NCBI RefSeq assembly: GCF_051860665.1
Contig: NZ_JBHYDM010000002.1
Span: 248,001 to 312,000 of the forward strand
Source of the DNA: Falsiroseomonas sp051860665
GTDB lineage: Bacteria; Pseudomonadota; Alphaproteobacteria; Acetobacterales; Acetobacteraceae
Length of the DNA stretch: 64,000 bases
Reading direction: 5' to 3'
In this document: positions 34,276 to 43,001 of the stretch, piece after piece
Position numbering within the stretch: the stretch's first letter is position 1
How the letters are laid out: the number at the start of each line of letters is the position of its first letter
Notes under the pieces: model-generated
Told to the model about the DNA's origin: nothing
The model's input: only the letters and a program-made list of their open reading frames with translations
The model's database searches: none
Position numbers and translations under genes: made by a program

Positions 34276-35340
34276 TCAGAAGCGCGCGGTGAAGCCCACG
34301 GAGCCGAAGCTCGCCAGCCCACCGCGCTGGCCGTAGAACTCCTCGGTCCGCCAGACATGGCTATAGGCGAGACGAAACCCGCGCCAATGCGCCACCACGC
34401 CCGCCGTCGCATCCACCACCAGCGGCCGCTTGTCGACCGAGGGCCCGCCGTCGCGCCAGGTATTGCCATCCAGGAAGATGTCGCGGGCGATGGCGCGGCC
34501 CTGGCCGCCGATGAAGGCATACCAGCCGAATTCCTCGCGCGGCTGGAAGAAGGCCGAGCCCACCAGGCCCGGGCGGATGCGCGGCGCGCCGTAATCGGCC
34601 TCCAGCCCCTGCCCCACCCGGAAGGTCGCGCCGAGGCCGCCATAGGTCGAGACATTGCCCAGCGAGACGGTATAGGAGGTCAGCATATCCGCCTGCAGGC
34701 TGCCGAATTCCAGCGGCGCGCTGCGCAGCGTGCGCTCGAAGACCAGGTTCAGCGCCAGCTCGTCCTTCAGCTGCCGGTCCCAGCCCTTGGTGGTATCGAC
34801 GCGGATCGCCTCATGCACCGTGTTCTGCACGAATTCGCCGAGCGCGGAGGGGCCCACCACGCCGGCCTGCAGTTCCAGCGTGTTCAGCGAGAAGCCCGTT
34901 TCCCGCTGCAGCACCAGCGCGCCGTAGAGATGCCCGGCATAGGGCCGGTCGGTCGGGTCCGGGATGCGGCGCTGCGTATCCTCCGGCGTGTAGATCGCCT
35001 GCACCAGGCCGGCACCCCAGCGCACCTGGCCGGGGCCCAGCAGGCGCGTGGCCTGCTCGTTCAGCCAGCGCAGCGGCGTCGGCAGTTCCGCCGAGGGCGA
35101 GCGCCAGGCGATCTGCAGGCCGCTGGTATAGTTGCGGTCGGTGCCGCCCAGCGTGTCGTTCTCGTAGTTGAAGGTCCAGCTGCCATAGGGGTCGGGCGGC
35201 GGCGGCGTCACCGTGCCGATGGTGGGCGTCAGGGCCTCCGGCAGGGCTGGCAGGGCCGGCAGCACGCCCTGGCCGAGGGCGGCCGGCGCCAGGGCGGAGG
35301 TGGCGAGGAGAAGGAGGGGCAGCAGGGTGGCTTGGCGCAT
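34276..35340 (-). CDS. LpxR-like outer-membrane lipid A deacylase family protein
   Basis: This 354-residue outer-membrane beta-barrel protein has a signal peptide (MRQATLLPLLLLATSALAPAALG), then the family core SWTFNYENDTLGGTDRNYTSGLQIAWRSP, PYAGHLYG and a terminal aromatic strand ending GFTARF. The family (LpxR, formerly DUF2219) includes 3'-O-deacylases that remodel lipid A. The conserved N, D and TSG residues at the start of the barrel are present. Whether this member deacylates lipid A is inferred from family only. Confidence 0.85.
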   Translation of the reverse strand: MRQATLLPLLLLATSALAPAALGQGVLPALPALPEALTPTIGTVTPPPPDPYGSWTFNYENDTLGGTDRNYTSGLQIAWRSPSAELPTPLRWLNEQATRLLGPGQVRWGAGLVQAIYTPEDTQRRIPDPTDRPYAGHLYGALVLQRETGFSLNTLELQAGVVGPSALGEFVQNTVHEAIRVDTTKGWDRQLKDELALNLVFERTLRSAPLEFGSLQADMLTSYTVSLGNVSTYGGLGATFRVGQGLEADYGAPRIRPGLVGSAFFQPREEFGWYAFIGGQGRAIARDIFLDGNTWRDGGPSVDKRPLVVDATAGVVAHWRGFRLAYSHVWRTEEFYGQRGGLASFGSVGFTARF

Positions 35341-35433
35341 GGCGCGATCTATCCGTTGCGGGGGACGCAAGCAAACGCCCGCCCCCGCCCCCGGCACCCT
35401 GGCATCGCACCCGGGGCGGTCACATCCGCGGCA

Positions 35434-38400
35434 TCACACCATGCCCATGGCCTCCGCCGCCCCGGTGGTGGCGGTGACCGTCACCCAGTCATGCCCGCCG
35501 ACGAAGGCGCCGACCTGGCGCTGGTTCAGGCCGATCACGGCAAAGCCGGCCGCCTCCGCCATCGCGGCAAAGCCGCGGGCGTTGAAGGCCCAGATATGCT
35601 GTTCCGCCGGGAAGATGGATTGCAGCTCCGCCAGCGGCGAGCCCACCACCAGCATGCCCGGCTCCATGGCCCGGTATTCGGCCAGCACCGCCAGCGGGTC
35701 CGGGCAATGTTCCAGCACCTCGAAGGCGGTGATCAGGTGGATGCGCCGGCCGGCCGCCAGGCTGCGGGCTTCCGCGACATCGCCCACCTCGTACCGGCAA
35801 TGCGCCAGGCCGAGATTGCCGGCCACCGCGCGTGCGGTGCGGATCGCCGGCGCGTTGAAGTCGAAGCCGAGGAAGCTGCAGCGGCCCTGGATGTTCCGCG
35901 GCGGCTGCACGGCATTCATGATGACGCCATAGGAGCAGCCGGCATCCACCCAGAGGATCTCCTCCTCCGGAAAGCGGTCACCGAGCAGGCGCAGCGCCAC
36001 CTCGATCTCCCGCGCCGCCTGGTTCAGCCGCGTCACATGATCGAGCCCGCCGCGCAGCGAATCGAGGCGGGTGACGAGGCCCGGCGCCGGCGCATGCGCG
36101 CCCATGGCCGCTGCCTCCGCCTTGTAGAAGTCGATGTATTCGCCGAAGGGTTTCGCGGGCTTCGGGTAGAGCGGCGGGCGCGGCGCCTCCGCCCGCAGCC
36201 GCAGGGCCAGCTGCGCGGTGCGGTTCGCCTTGAGGTCGAAGCGCGCCCAGCCGGCGAGCAGCGCGGTGATGCGGAAGGCGCATTCCTGCGCGGCCACGGC
36301 GGCATTCCAAAGATCCTCGCCCGGCGGCAGCGTCGCCAGGTGCTGCATCAGCGCGGACAGCCGCAGGGTCAGGTCGGGGTCGACCAGCTGGATGGGGCTG
36401 CCCGGCGCCTGCAGCAGGTGGCGCGCCCGGTCCTGCAGCGCCTGCGGTGTCGGCGGCTCCGGCACCCGGTCCAGCATCAGCGTGGCCAGGATGTCGCGCG
36501 GCGCGGCGCGGCCGGCATTCAGCGCCTCCGCCCCGCGCAGCGTCGCATCCAGCTGCTGCAGCATGTAGCTGGCGCCGAACTCGCCGCGCAGCACCCCCAG
36601 CTTCTCCGGCAGCGTGGTGGAGATGCGGTCCAGCAGCAGCAGGAAGGCCTCCACCCGCCCCGGCCCGCCCTGCCGCCGCATGGCCGAGAGATTGGCGACG
36701 AGGATGGCATTGGTGCAGCCGATGACATGGACGAAGGGCGCCAGCAGCGGGCTGGCCGCCAGTTCGCGCAGCCGGAAATCCTCCGCGCAGGGCAGGACCA
36801 GCACCGCCGCCTCGTGGCGCGCCGCCACCTGCGCCATCGGCACGCCGCGCCCCGCGATCTCGAACAGCGTGGCGATGATGGCGAGGCTGCCGCCGCGCGC
36901 CGGCAGGGCCAGCGGCCGGCCGCGTTCCAGGGGCTCCAGGATGCTGCGCCGGGCCGCGGCCCAGACATGGTCGGGCGCCACCAGATCCAGCAGGCCGCGC
37001 AGCAGCGGCAGGTCGAAGACCAGGTTGCGCTCGCAGGGCGGCGGCGTGGCCTCGGCCGGACCGCGCTTCAGCAGGTCCAGCAGATTGGCCGGCGCCGTCT
37101 CGGACCAGGGCTGGCCCGGCCAGAACAGCGCGCCCAGGCTTGCCGGAGGCTGGCCGGCCTCGGGCAGCGCCGCCAGCACGATGTCGCCGATGGCCAGGCC
37201 CTTCTGCCGGCTATCGTCGATGCTGGCGTCGATTTCCTGGTGCGAACGGGTGAAGGGCACCTCGATGGCCAACATGCGGAAGCCGTCGCCGGCATCGGGC
37301 AGGTCGAAGCGGGCGCGCAGGATGGGCTGGGCGAGGCCGTGTTCCACCTGCGGCGGCGCGCTGGGCGGGACGCCGTCCAGCGTCAGTGCCACCTGCTCCA
37401 CCATCGCCCAGTCCAGCACCGAGACAAGGTGCAGGGACAATTCCAGCTGGCGCAGCTGAGGCGCGCGCAGGCGGATGCTGGCGCGGCGGCCGGGCCCGGT
37501 CCAGCGCGACAGGGTCTCCCCCTCGCCTTCCCGCACATGCCAGCCCTGGCCATCCAGCGCATCCGCCATGCGGAAGCGGGTGCTGGCGCCATCCAGCAGG
37601 GTGGCGACCAGGGCGGGGTCCGGCCGGTGGAAGCTGCGGCCGCGGCGCGGCGGCGGCTGTGTGGTCAGGCTGCCGCGCGCCTCCTCCCAAAGCAGCTGGT
37701 CGATGCCGGTATACTCCGCCAGCAGCGCCTCCGCCTCCGCCCCCAGCAGAAGCGGCGGCTCCGCCGGCGCCACGTTCAGCGGCCGCACCGGGTCGGGCGG
37801 CGACCAGCCATAGGCCTCGGCGATCCGCGCCAGCGCCTCATCCACCGCATCCGTGGTGCCGACCACGTCGAAGGCGGCCAGATTGGCCCGCGCGGTGGCC
37901 AGCAGCGTCGCCTCGTCCATCACCTCGGAGGTGCCGAGGCCGCAGATCATGCGGGCCTGCAGGTTGCGGAAATGCGCCTCCGCATAGGGGATCCTGGCCT
38001 CCAGGAATTCGGACAGCGTCAGGTCGCGGGCGGCGAGGAAGGCGTTGCGCTGCTCCTCCGGCAGATCGGCCAGGCTGGAATCCACCTTGCGGCGCCAGTA
38101 GCGGTACTGGCTGATCAGCCGGGCGCGCGGGTCGCGCAGCATGGTCACGGTGAACAGCCGCTCCCCCGCCGGCAGGCCGGCGGCGATCGCATCCAGCTGG
38201 TCGTGGTCCAGGTGGCTGCCGATGCCCAGCGCCCGGAAATGCGGCGCCATCTGCTGCAGCGCCGGATCCGCCGTGCCGGCGGTCAGTGCCATGCGCAGGG
38301 TGCTGGCGATCTCGTGCTCGGCGAAGTGCTGCGCCAGCGCCGCGCCGAAGGCGGTGCCGGCGGTCTTCGGAATATGCAGGAAGGCCAGCCGCAGGCCCGC

Positions 38401-38478
38401 CGCCCAGCCGGGCTGCCGCGCCCCGGGGCCGCTGACCATCTCATGCCGGGGCGGCAGCGCCGTGACGGGTGCGTTCAT
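35434..38478 (-). CDS. Large sulfotransferase-methyltransferase fusion protein
   Basis: This 1014-residue protein has at least two catalytic modules. The N-terminal region (about 30-260) has the PAPS-binding pattern LAFLHIPKTAGTAFGAAL and TMLRDPRARLISQYRYW of sulfotransferase family 2. A central ~550-residue region is not recognised. The C-terminal region (844 to about 1000) is a SAM methyltransferase with VDAGCSYGVIMNAV, LGFDFNAPAI and AFEVLEHCPDPL. It ends the polysaccharide operon and overlaps the FkbM gene by four bases, so sulfation and methylation of the exported glycan is the likely role. Confidence 0.8.
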   Translation of the reverse strand: MNAPVTALPPRHEMVSGPGARQPGWAAGLRLAFLHIPKTAGTAFGAALAQHFAEHEIASTLRMALTAGTADPALQQMAPHFRALGIGSHLDHDQLDAIAAGLPAGERLFTVTMLRDPRARLISQYRYWRRKVDSSLADLPEEQRNAFLAARDLTLSEFLEARIPYAEAHFRNLQARMICGLGTSEVMDEATLLATARANLAAFDVVGTTDAVDEALARIAEAYGWSPPDPVRPLNVAPAEPPLLLGAEAEALLAEYTGIDQLLWEEARGSLTTQPPPRRGRSFHRPDPALVATLLDGASTRFRMADALDGQGWHVREGEGETLSRWTGPGRRASIRLRAPQLRQLELSLHLVSVLDWAMVEQVALTLDGVPPSAPPQVEHGLAQPILRARFDLPDAGDGFRMLAIEVPFTRSHQEIDASIDDSRQKGLAIGDIVLAALPEAGQPPASLGALFWPGQPWSETAPANLLDLLKRGPAEATPPPCERNLVFDLPLLRGLLDLVAPDHVWAAARRSILEPLERGRPLALPARGGSLAIIATLFEIAGRGVPMAQVAARHEAAVLVLPCAEDFRLRELAASPLLAPFVHVIGCTNAILVANLSAMRRQGGPGRVEAFLLLLDRISTTLPEKLGVLRGEFGASYMLQQLDATLRGAEALNAGRAAPRDILATLMLDRVPEPPTPQALQDRARHLLQAPGSPIQLVDPDLTLRLSALMQHLATLPPGEDLWNAAVAAQECAFRITALLAGWARFDLKANRTAQLALRLRAEAPRPPLYPKPAKPFGEYIDFYKAEAAAMGAHAPAPGLVTRLDSLRGGLDHVTRLNQAAREIEVALRLLGDRFPEEEILWVDAGCSYGVIMNAVQPPRNIQGRCSFLGFDFNAPAIRTARAVAGNLGLAHCRYEVGDVAEARSLAAGRRIHLITAFEVLEHCPDPLAVLAEYRAMEPGMLVVGSPLAELQSIFPAEQHIWAFNARGFAAMAEAAGFAVIGLNQRQVGAFVGGHDWVTVTATTGAAEAMGMV

Positions 38479-39464
38479 GGAAAGGGATCCTCCTCGGTCT
38501 TTATCCAGACGTAGTCGCCATGCGGCGCGGTGGTGGTCATGGTCTCGTGGTTGAGCGGCGGCGTCAGGCGAATGGCGCCATCTGCGGCGACCGAGGGCTG
38601 CAGCAGCCGCACCCGGTAGCCGAGCGCCGCGAGATGCCCCCAGACCGCATCGAAGGCCGCGCGCAGACGGGGCGCGCCCAGGCGGTAATGGCCTGACGAC
38701 CATTCGGTGATGAGCTTGAGGCGCGGCGAGACGCGCAGCGTCTCCAGCGCGCCGAGCAGCGCGAAGGGCTCGGCGCCCTCGATATCCAGGTGCAGCAGGT
38801 CGAGCTTCGGCAGGGCGAGATGCGTCAGCACCGTGTCGATGGTGGTGCTGCGCGCGGTGAAGGGCAGCATCAGCCCCATGCCCTTGATCCAGCGCCCCGC
38901 CCCATCCTGCAGCCGGCCCACCGTCGCGGCGGACCAGAGCACATCCGTGAAGCCCGGCGGCGCGCCCTCGCCCGGCGGCGCGTCCTGCGGCAGGCCGCTG
39001 GCGGCGCCGCCGCCGAGATATTGCGGGTCGAAGTGGAAGGCGATCTCCTCGCCCGGCGTCTCCGCCAGGGCGCGGGCGATGATCTCCGTATTGCCGATGC
39101 TGCCGTTCCAGTAGAGCGACTTCATCAGGAAGGGCAGGATATGCGGATTGGGCTCGACGCCCACCACATGCCCCCCCGGCCCCACCAGCCGCCCGGCGAG
39201 GCAGACGAAATAGCCGAAATTGGCGCCGGCATTCAGGTAGGTATCGCCGGGCCGCAGCAGCTCCTGCACCAGCCGCGTGGTCCAGGGCTCATGCAGCCCG
39301 TCGCGCGTCACGCCGATGGCGACATCGAGGTTGAAGGCCGGCACCACCATGAAGCCGCCCCAGGCCGCCTCCACCAGCAATTCGCCGGGCCCGAGCGGCA
39401 GCACCCGCCGGTCCCGCGGCCGCGCCTCGCTGACCGTGCCGGTGGCCTTCTGCAGGTAGCTCAT
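38475..39464 (-). CDS. FkbM family methyltransferase
   Basis: This SAM-dependent O-methyltransferase has 329 residues. The SAM site is in YLNAGANFGYFVCLAGRLVGPGGHVVGVEPNP, and the later HLDIEGAEPFALLGA is the FkbM hallmark. FkbM enzymes in capsule and O-antigen clusters methylate sugar hydroxyls; the acceptor here is unknown. ATGA-type overlaps on both sides tie it to kpsE and to the sulfotransferase-methyltransferase gene. Confidence 0.9.
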   Translation of the reverse strand: MSYLQKATGTVSEARPRDRRVLPLGPGELLVEAAWGGFMVVPAFNLDVAIGVTRDGLHEPWTTRLVQELLRPGDTYLNAGANFGYFVCLAGRLVGPGGHVVGVEPNPHILPFLMKSLYWNGSIGNTEIIARALAETPGEEIAFHFDPQYLGGGAASGLPQDAPPGEGAPPGFTDVLWSAATVGRLQDGAGRWIKGMGLMLPFTARSTTIDTVLTHLALPKLDLLHLDIEGAEPFALLGALETLRVSPRLKLITEWSSGHYRLGAPRLRAAFDAVWGHLAALGYRVRLLQPSVAADGAIRLTPPLNHETMTTTAPHGDYVWIKTEEDPFP

Positions 39465-40663
39465 GCCAGGTGTTCCCTCAGCGCCCGCAGGGCGATGAGG
39501 CCGACGAACCAGGCGAGCAGCGCGGCGGCGAAGACGGTGAGCGTATTGGCGATGCGCGCCGGATAGACCGCGCGCTCCGGCGCCACGGGCCGCACCACCG
39601 GGGCGAGATAGACCTGCTGGCGCGAGGCCTCGGCACGGGCGCGGTCCAGCGCGGCCATCGCCGCCTCATAGGCGCGCTGGGCGAAGATCGCCTCGGTCTC
39701 CACCGCCTCGAAGCCGCCGATGCTGTGGCTCAGCGTGCGGCTGCCCGGATCGCGCTCCGTCAGCCGCCCCTGCACCGCGGCGATCTGCTGCTCGGTGCTG
39801 CGGATATTGCCGAGCAGCTGCATCACCGGCGTCGCCGTGTCGCTCATCACCGCGCGCAGCGTGGCGAGCTGGCCCTGCATGGCGATCAGCTCGGAGCGCA
39901 GCTTCACCAGGTGTTCCGCATAGGCCTGCGCGTCCCGCCGCGGGTCCACTTCCTGGCTGCGGTCGCGGAAGGCCTGCACGGCGGCACGCGCGGCGGCGAA
40001 GCGGCGTTCCGCCTGCGCCACCTCCTGCTCCGCCGCCGCCATCAGCTCGGCACGGCTGCGTTCGGACATGCCGTTCACCAGCTCCTCCGAGGCCGCCTCC
40101 ACCGCCTGGGCGAGCGCCAGCGCATCGGCCGCGCCGAAGGCCCGCACCTCGACGGAGACGATGCCGCTGGCGCGGTCGAAATAGGGCTGCACCTGCCGCC
40201 GCCAGGCGCGCAGCGCGATCTCCAGCGGCGCGGCGGGGTCGAGCCAGGCGAGCGGATCGGCCTGCGCCCGGCCGAGGATGCCGCGCACATCGGTGTAGCG
40301 GGAGACGGCGAGGATCGCCGCACGGCTCTGCAGGTGCTGCACCACCGCATAGGCATCCGTGTTGCCGGCGGTGGCGCCCGCCAGCATGCCCGCCGGCAGC
40401 GCGGCGCGCGCCGGATCGGCCGGCCGCACGGCGAAGCGGATCTCCACCGCATATTGGTCCGCCGCACCAAACACCTGCCAGGCGCCGAAGCCGAGGGTGG
40501 GCAGCACCACCAGAAGCAGGAAGCCGAACCAGGCACCCGGCCGCCAGCGCTTGGCCGGAAGGGAGGGCGGCGGCGGGCGCTGCGGCGGCGGGCGCTGCAG
40601 CCCGGCCTCCGCCGCGCGAACCTTGTCGAGCACCGGCGCCGGCCGGGTCACCGTCTCAAGCAT
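39461..40663 (-). CDS. kpsE: Capsule polysaccharide export inner-membrane protein (KpsE/BexC type)
   Basis: This polysaccharide co-polymerase/adaptor of 400 residues spans the periplasm. It has a proline-rich cytoplasmic N-terminus, a membrane helix near 45-65 (AWFGFLLLVVLPTLGFGAW), a long periplasmic coiled-coil region (about 200-350), and a second membrane helix near 372-392. This is the topology of KpsE/CtrB/BexC, which link the ABC exporter to the outer-membrane channel. It overlaps kpsT by eight bases. A KpsD-type outer-membrane partner is not in the window. Confidence 0.9.
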   Translation of the reverse strand: MLETVTRPAPVLDKVRAAEAGLQRPPPQRPPPPSLPAKRWRPGAWFGFLLLVVLPTLGFGAWQVFGAADQYAVEIRFAVRPADPARAALPAGMLAGATAGNTDAYAVVQHLQSRAAILAVSRYTDVRGILGRAQADPLAWLDPAAPLEIALRAWRRQVQPYFDRASGIVSVEVRAFGAADALALAQAVEAASEELVNGMSERSRAELMAAAEQEVAQAERRFAAARAAVQAFRDRSQEVDPRRDAQAYAEHLVKLRSELIAMQGQLATLRAVMSDTATPVMQLLGNIRSTEQQIAAVQGRLTERDPGSRTLSHSIGGFEAVETEAIFAQRAYEAAMAALDRARAEASRQQVYLAPVVRPVAPERAVYPARIANTLTVFAAALLAWFVGLIALRALREHLA

Positions 40664-41324
40664 CGGCCACTCCCATCAATTCCGCATAGCGCTCCAGCGC
40701 CGCATCCACCGTGTCGAAGGCGATCAGGTCCCCGCCATGCAGGATGGCGCAGCAGTCACAGAGGCTGCGGATCGTGTGGCTGTTGTGCGAGACCAGGATG
40801 AGCGAGGCCTGGCGCAGCCTTTCGCGAAAGGCGGCGACGGAGCGCGCGCGGAAGCGCGCATCGCCGACCTCCGTGATCTCATCCACCAGATAGACGTCGA
40901 AATCGATGGCGAGCGAGGCGCCGAAGGCGAATTTCGCCATCATGCCGGAGGAGTAGTGTTCCAGCGGCGCGTCCATCTCGCTGGCCATTTCGGTGAAGTC
41001 GGCGACGGAGCGGACCATCGCCGCCGCATCCAGCCCATAGACGCGCGCCAGGAACTGCAGGTTCTCCCGCCCGCTGAGCTGCGGGTGGAAGGTGCCGGAA
41101 AAACCCATGGGGAAGCTGACGCGCCCATGCCGGTGGATGCGCCCGGCATCCGGCGGCTCCGTCCCCGCGATCAGCCGCAGCAGCGTGGACTTGCCCGCGC
41201 CATTCGGCCCCAGCACACCCACCTTCAGCCCCGCGGGAAAGGCCAGCGTCACGTCGCGCAGGATCGCCCGCCTGCCGCCATCCGCCGTCCGGTAGGATTT
41301 GCTGACGCCATCGAGGATGACCAT
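40656..41324 (-). CDS. kpsT: Polysaccharide ABC exporter ATPase (KpsT type)
   Basis: This is the ATP-binding subunit of a capsule-type exporter, 222 residues. It has Walker A GPNGAGKST, a Walker B-type DVYLVDEIT and the H-loop VSHNSHTI. The signature motif is the divergent HYSSGMMAKFAFG typical of the KpsT/BexA group. The start at 41324 overlaps the kpsM stop by one base. It pairs with the permease immediately upstream. Confidence 0.93.
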   Translation of the reverse strand: MVILDGVSKSYRTADGGRRAILRDVTLAFPAGLKVGVLGPNGAGKSTLLRLIAGTEPPDAGRIHRHGRVSFPMGFSGTFHPQLSGRENLQFLARVYGLDAAAMVRSVADFTEMASEMDAPLEHYSSGMMAKFAFGASLAIDFDVYLVDEITEVGDARFRARSVAAFRERLRQASLILVSHNSHTIRSLCDCCAILHGGDLIAFDTVDAALERYAELMGVADA

Positions 41325-42985
41325 CAGGCGGGCCGCCGCATCTGCCGCGCGCTGGCGGCGAAGAGCGCGGTGCCGGCCAGCAGGCAGCCGATGGTCCATT
41401 GCAGCAGATAGGGAACGTCGAGGAAGGGGCTCTCGTAGCCGTGGAAATAGGCCTGCCGCATCCATTCGGTGACATGCACCAGCGGGTTCAGCAGGATCAG
41501 GTTCCGGATATCCTCCGGCATGTCGAGCGGATGGTAGAAGACGCCGCAGGTGAAATACTGCAGGCGCAGGAAGCTCGGCCACAGCTTCTCCCAGGCCGAG
41601 GTGACGCTGGAGGCCACCATGTTCACGCAGGCGACGCCGAAGGACAGCAGGAACAGCACCAGGTAGCAGGCGACCATCGCCGCCGGATCCTCCGGCAGCT
41701 TGCCGACGCCGAGCGCGATGAGCAGCGCGAAGGTGACGGCGGCGACGACGAGATCCGTCACCGCGGAGAGCACCGACTTCGCCGCCAGGATGTCGAAGAG
41801 GCCGACGGCGGGCACCAGCAGCAGCGACCGGTTGGCCGCCGGCAGGTCCATCGCGCGCTCCGTCATATGCGCGAAGAACAGGAAGGACAGCACGCCGGTC
41901 ATGTAGAAGGTCAGCATGGCATCGCCGATCGGCGGCCGGCTGTCATGGCCGAGGAAGAAGAAGACCGCGCTCAGCAGCAGCACATGCGACAGCGGCTCGA
42001 CCAGCGCCCAGGCGTAGCCGAGGCGGCTGGCGCTGAACATGGTGCGCGTCTCCCGCAGCAGCAGCGCATCGACGATGCGCGCGCGCGCCACCACGGCGCG
42101 GCCCAGCGGCGGCGCCGGCGGCGGTGCGACCTGCGCCGGCACCTGCGCCCAACCGGCCTGCGCCCAGCCGGCCTGTGCCCAGCCGGCCTGTGCCCGCGGT
42201 GGCGCGGCCGGCGCGGGTTCGGCGGCGGGCAGGTCCGCCGCATGCGCCGTGCGGATCTGCTCGGCATGCGGCGCATGCAGGGCCGAAAGCCGCGCGGCGC
42301 GATTGGCCGCCGCGATCGCCTCCGCCGTCTGGCCGAGATCGAGCAGCCCGGTGGAGGCCAGCCGCCATCCCTGGTGCGATTGCGGCGCGGCACCGATGGC
42401 CCGCCCCGCGGCGAGCAGCGCCGGGCCGGGCTGGCCGGCGCGCAACAGCAGCCCGGCCAGATGCTCCATCGGCTCCGGCGCCTGGGGCGCGGCCTCCGCC
42501 GCGATTCGCGCGGCCTCCAGCGCCTCCGCCTCACGCCCCAGCAGCATCCAGGTGCCGGAGAGGGCGCGCGCCACCATGGCGCTGCTGGCATGGCCGGCCC
42601 AGGCCGGCAGCAGCAGCGCCTCCGCCAGCCGGTGCCGCCCGGCGACCAGGACGAGGGAGGCGAAATGCACCCGGGCCGTTTCGTCCTCCGGCCCCCGCGC
42701 CAGGCCCAGCAGCGCGGCCACCATATCCGGCCCCGGCCCGCCGACCGGCAGGCCGAGCTCGCGCAGCGCCGCCGCCAGCCCCCCCTCAGACCCTGGCGCC
42801 TCCGCCCGCGGCAGCAGCGCGGCCAGGCCCTCGCGCCGGTCGAGCAGCAGCAGCGCGACCAGCGCCGCGGCCGGGTCCGGATCGGACCAGGCCTCGAACA
42901 AGGCCGCGGCCTGTCCTGGCAACCCGGCCTCGATCGCGGCGCCGATCGCCGCGAGAGGCCGCCGAGCATCCTGCCCCGCCGCCAT
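41324..42985 (-). CDS. kpsM: Polysaccharide ABC permease (KpsM type) fused to a helical-repeat domain
   Basis: The C-terminal half (about 297-553) is a six-helix ABC-2 permease of the KpsM/BexB type, with a cytoplasmic VDALLLRETRTMFSASRLGYAWALVEPL segment. KpsM proteins are normally about 260 residues. Here an extra 250-residue N-terminal region of short Ala/Leu-rich helices resembling TPR units precedes it. It is joined by a Pro/Ala linker holding three AQAGW repeats (about 265-281). The extra domain may dock glycosyltransferases or control chain release; that is inference. Confidence 0.87.
   Translation of the reverse strand: MAAGQDARRPLAAIGAAIEAGLPGQAAALFEAWSDPDPAAALVALLLLDRREGLAALLPRAEAPGSEGGLAAALRELGLPVGGPGPDMVAALLGLARGPEDETARVHFASLVLVAGRHRLAEALLLPAWAGHASSAMVARALSGTWMLLGREAEALEAARIAAEAAPQAPEPMEHLAGLLLRAGQPGPALLAAGRAIGAAPQSHQGWRLASTGLLDLGQTAEAIAAANRAARLSALHAPHAEQIRTAHAADLPAAEPAPAAPPRAQAGWAQAGWAQAGWAQVPAQVAPPPAPPLGRAVVARARIVDALLLRETRTMFSASRLGYAWALVEPLSHVLLLSAVFFFLGHDSRPPIGDAMLTFYMTGVLSFLFFAHMTERAMDLPAANRSLLLVPAVGLFDILAAKSVLSAVTDLVVAAVTFALLIALGVGKLPEDPAAMVACYLVLFLLSFGVACVNMVASSVTSAWEKLWPSFLRLQYFTCGVFYHPLDMPEDIRNLILLNPLVHVTEWMRQAYFHGYESPFLDVPYLLQWTIGCLLAGTALFAASARQMRRPA
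42150..42194. repeat. Three 15-bp direct repeats in the kpsM linker
   Basis: Three nearly identical in-frame 15-base units (type AGCCGGCCTGTGCCC) encode the repeated AQAGW pentapeptide in the linker between the helical-repeat and permease domains. The units are multiples of three, so gain or loss by slippage would change linker length without breaking the frame. Confidence 0.85.
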
Positions 42986-43001
42986 GCCTGCGCCCTTCCC
43001 G

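Noticed and set aside
34357..38514. Very long open frame (1385 codons) on the + strand
   Set aside because: It lies antisense to the LpxR-like and sulfotransferase-methyltransferase genes, whose products have recognisable motifs. The + frame reads as Arg/Gln/His/Gly-rich low-complexity protein, the usual shadow in GC-rich DNA.
42150..42194. Short direct repeats considered as a CRISPR-like array
   Set aside because: The repeats are contiguous 15-mers within a coding frame, with no spacers and no cas genes.
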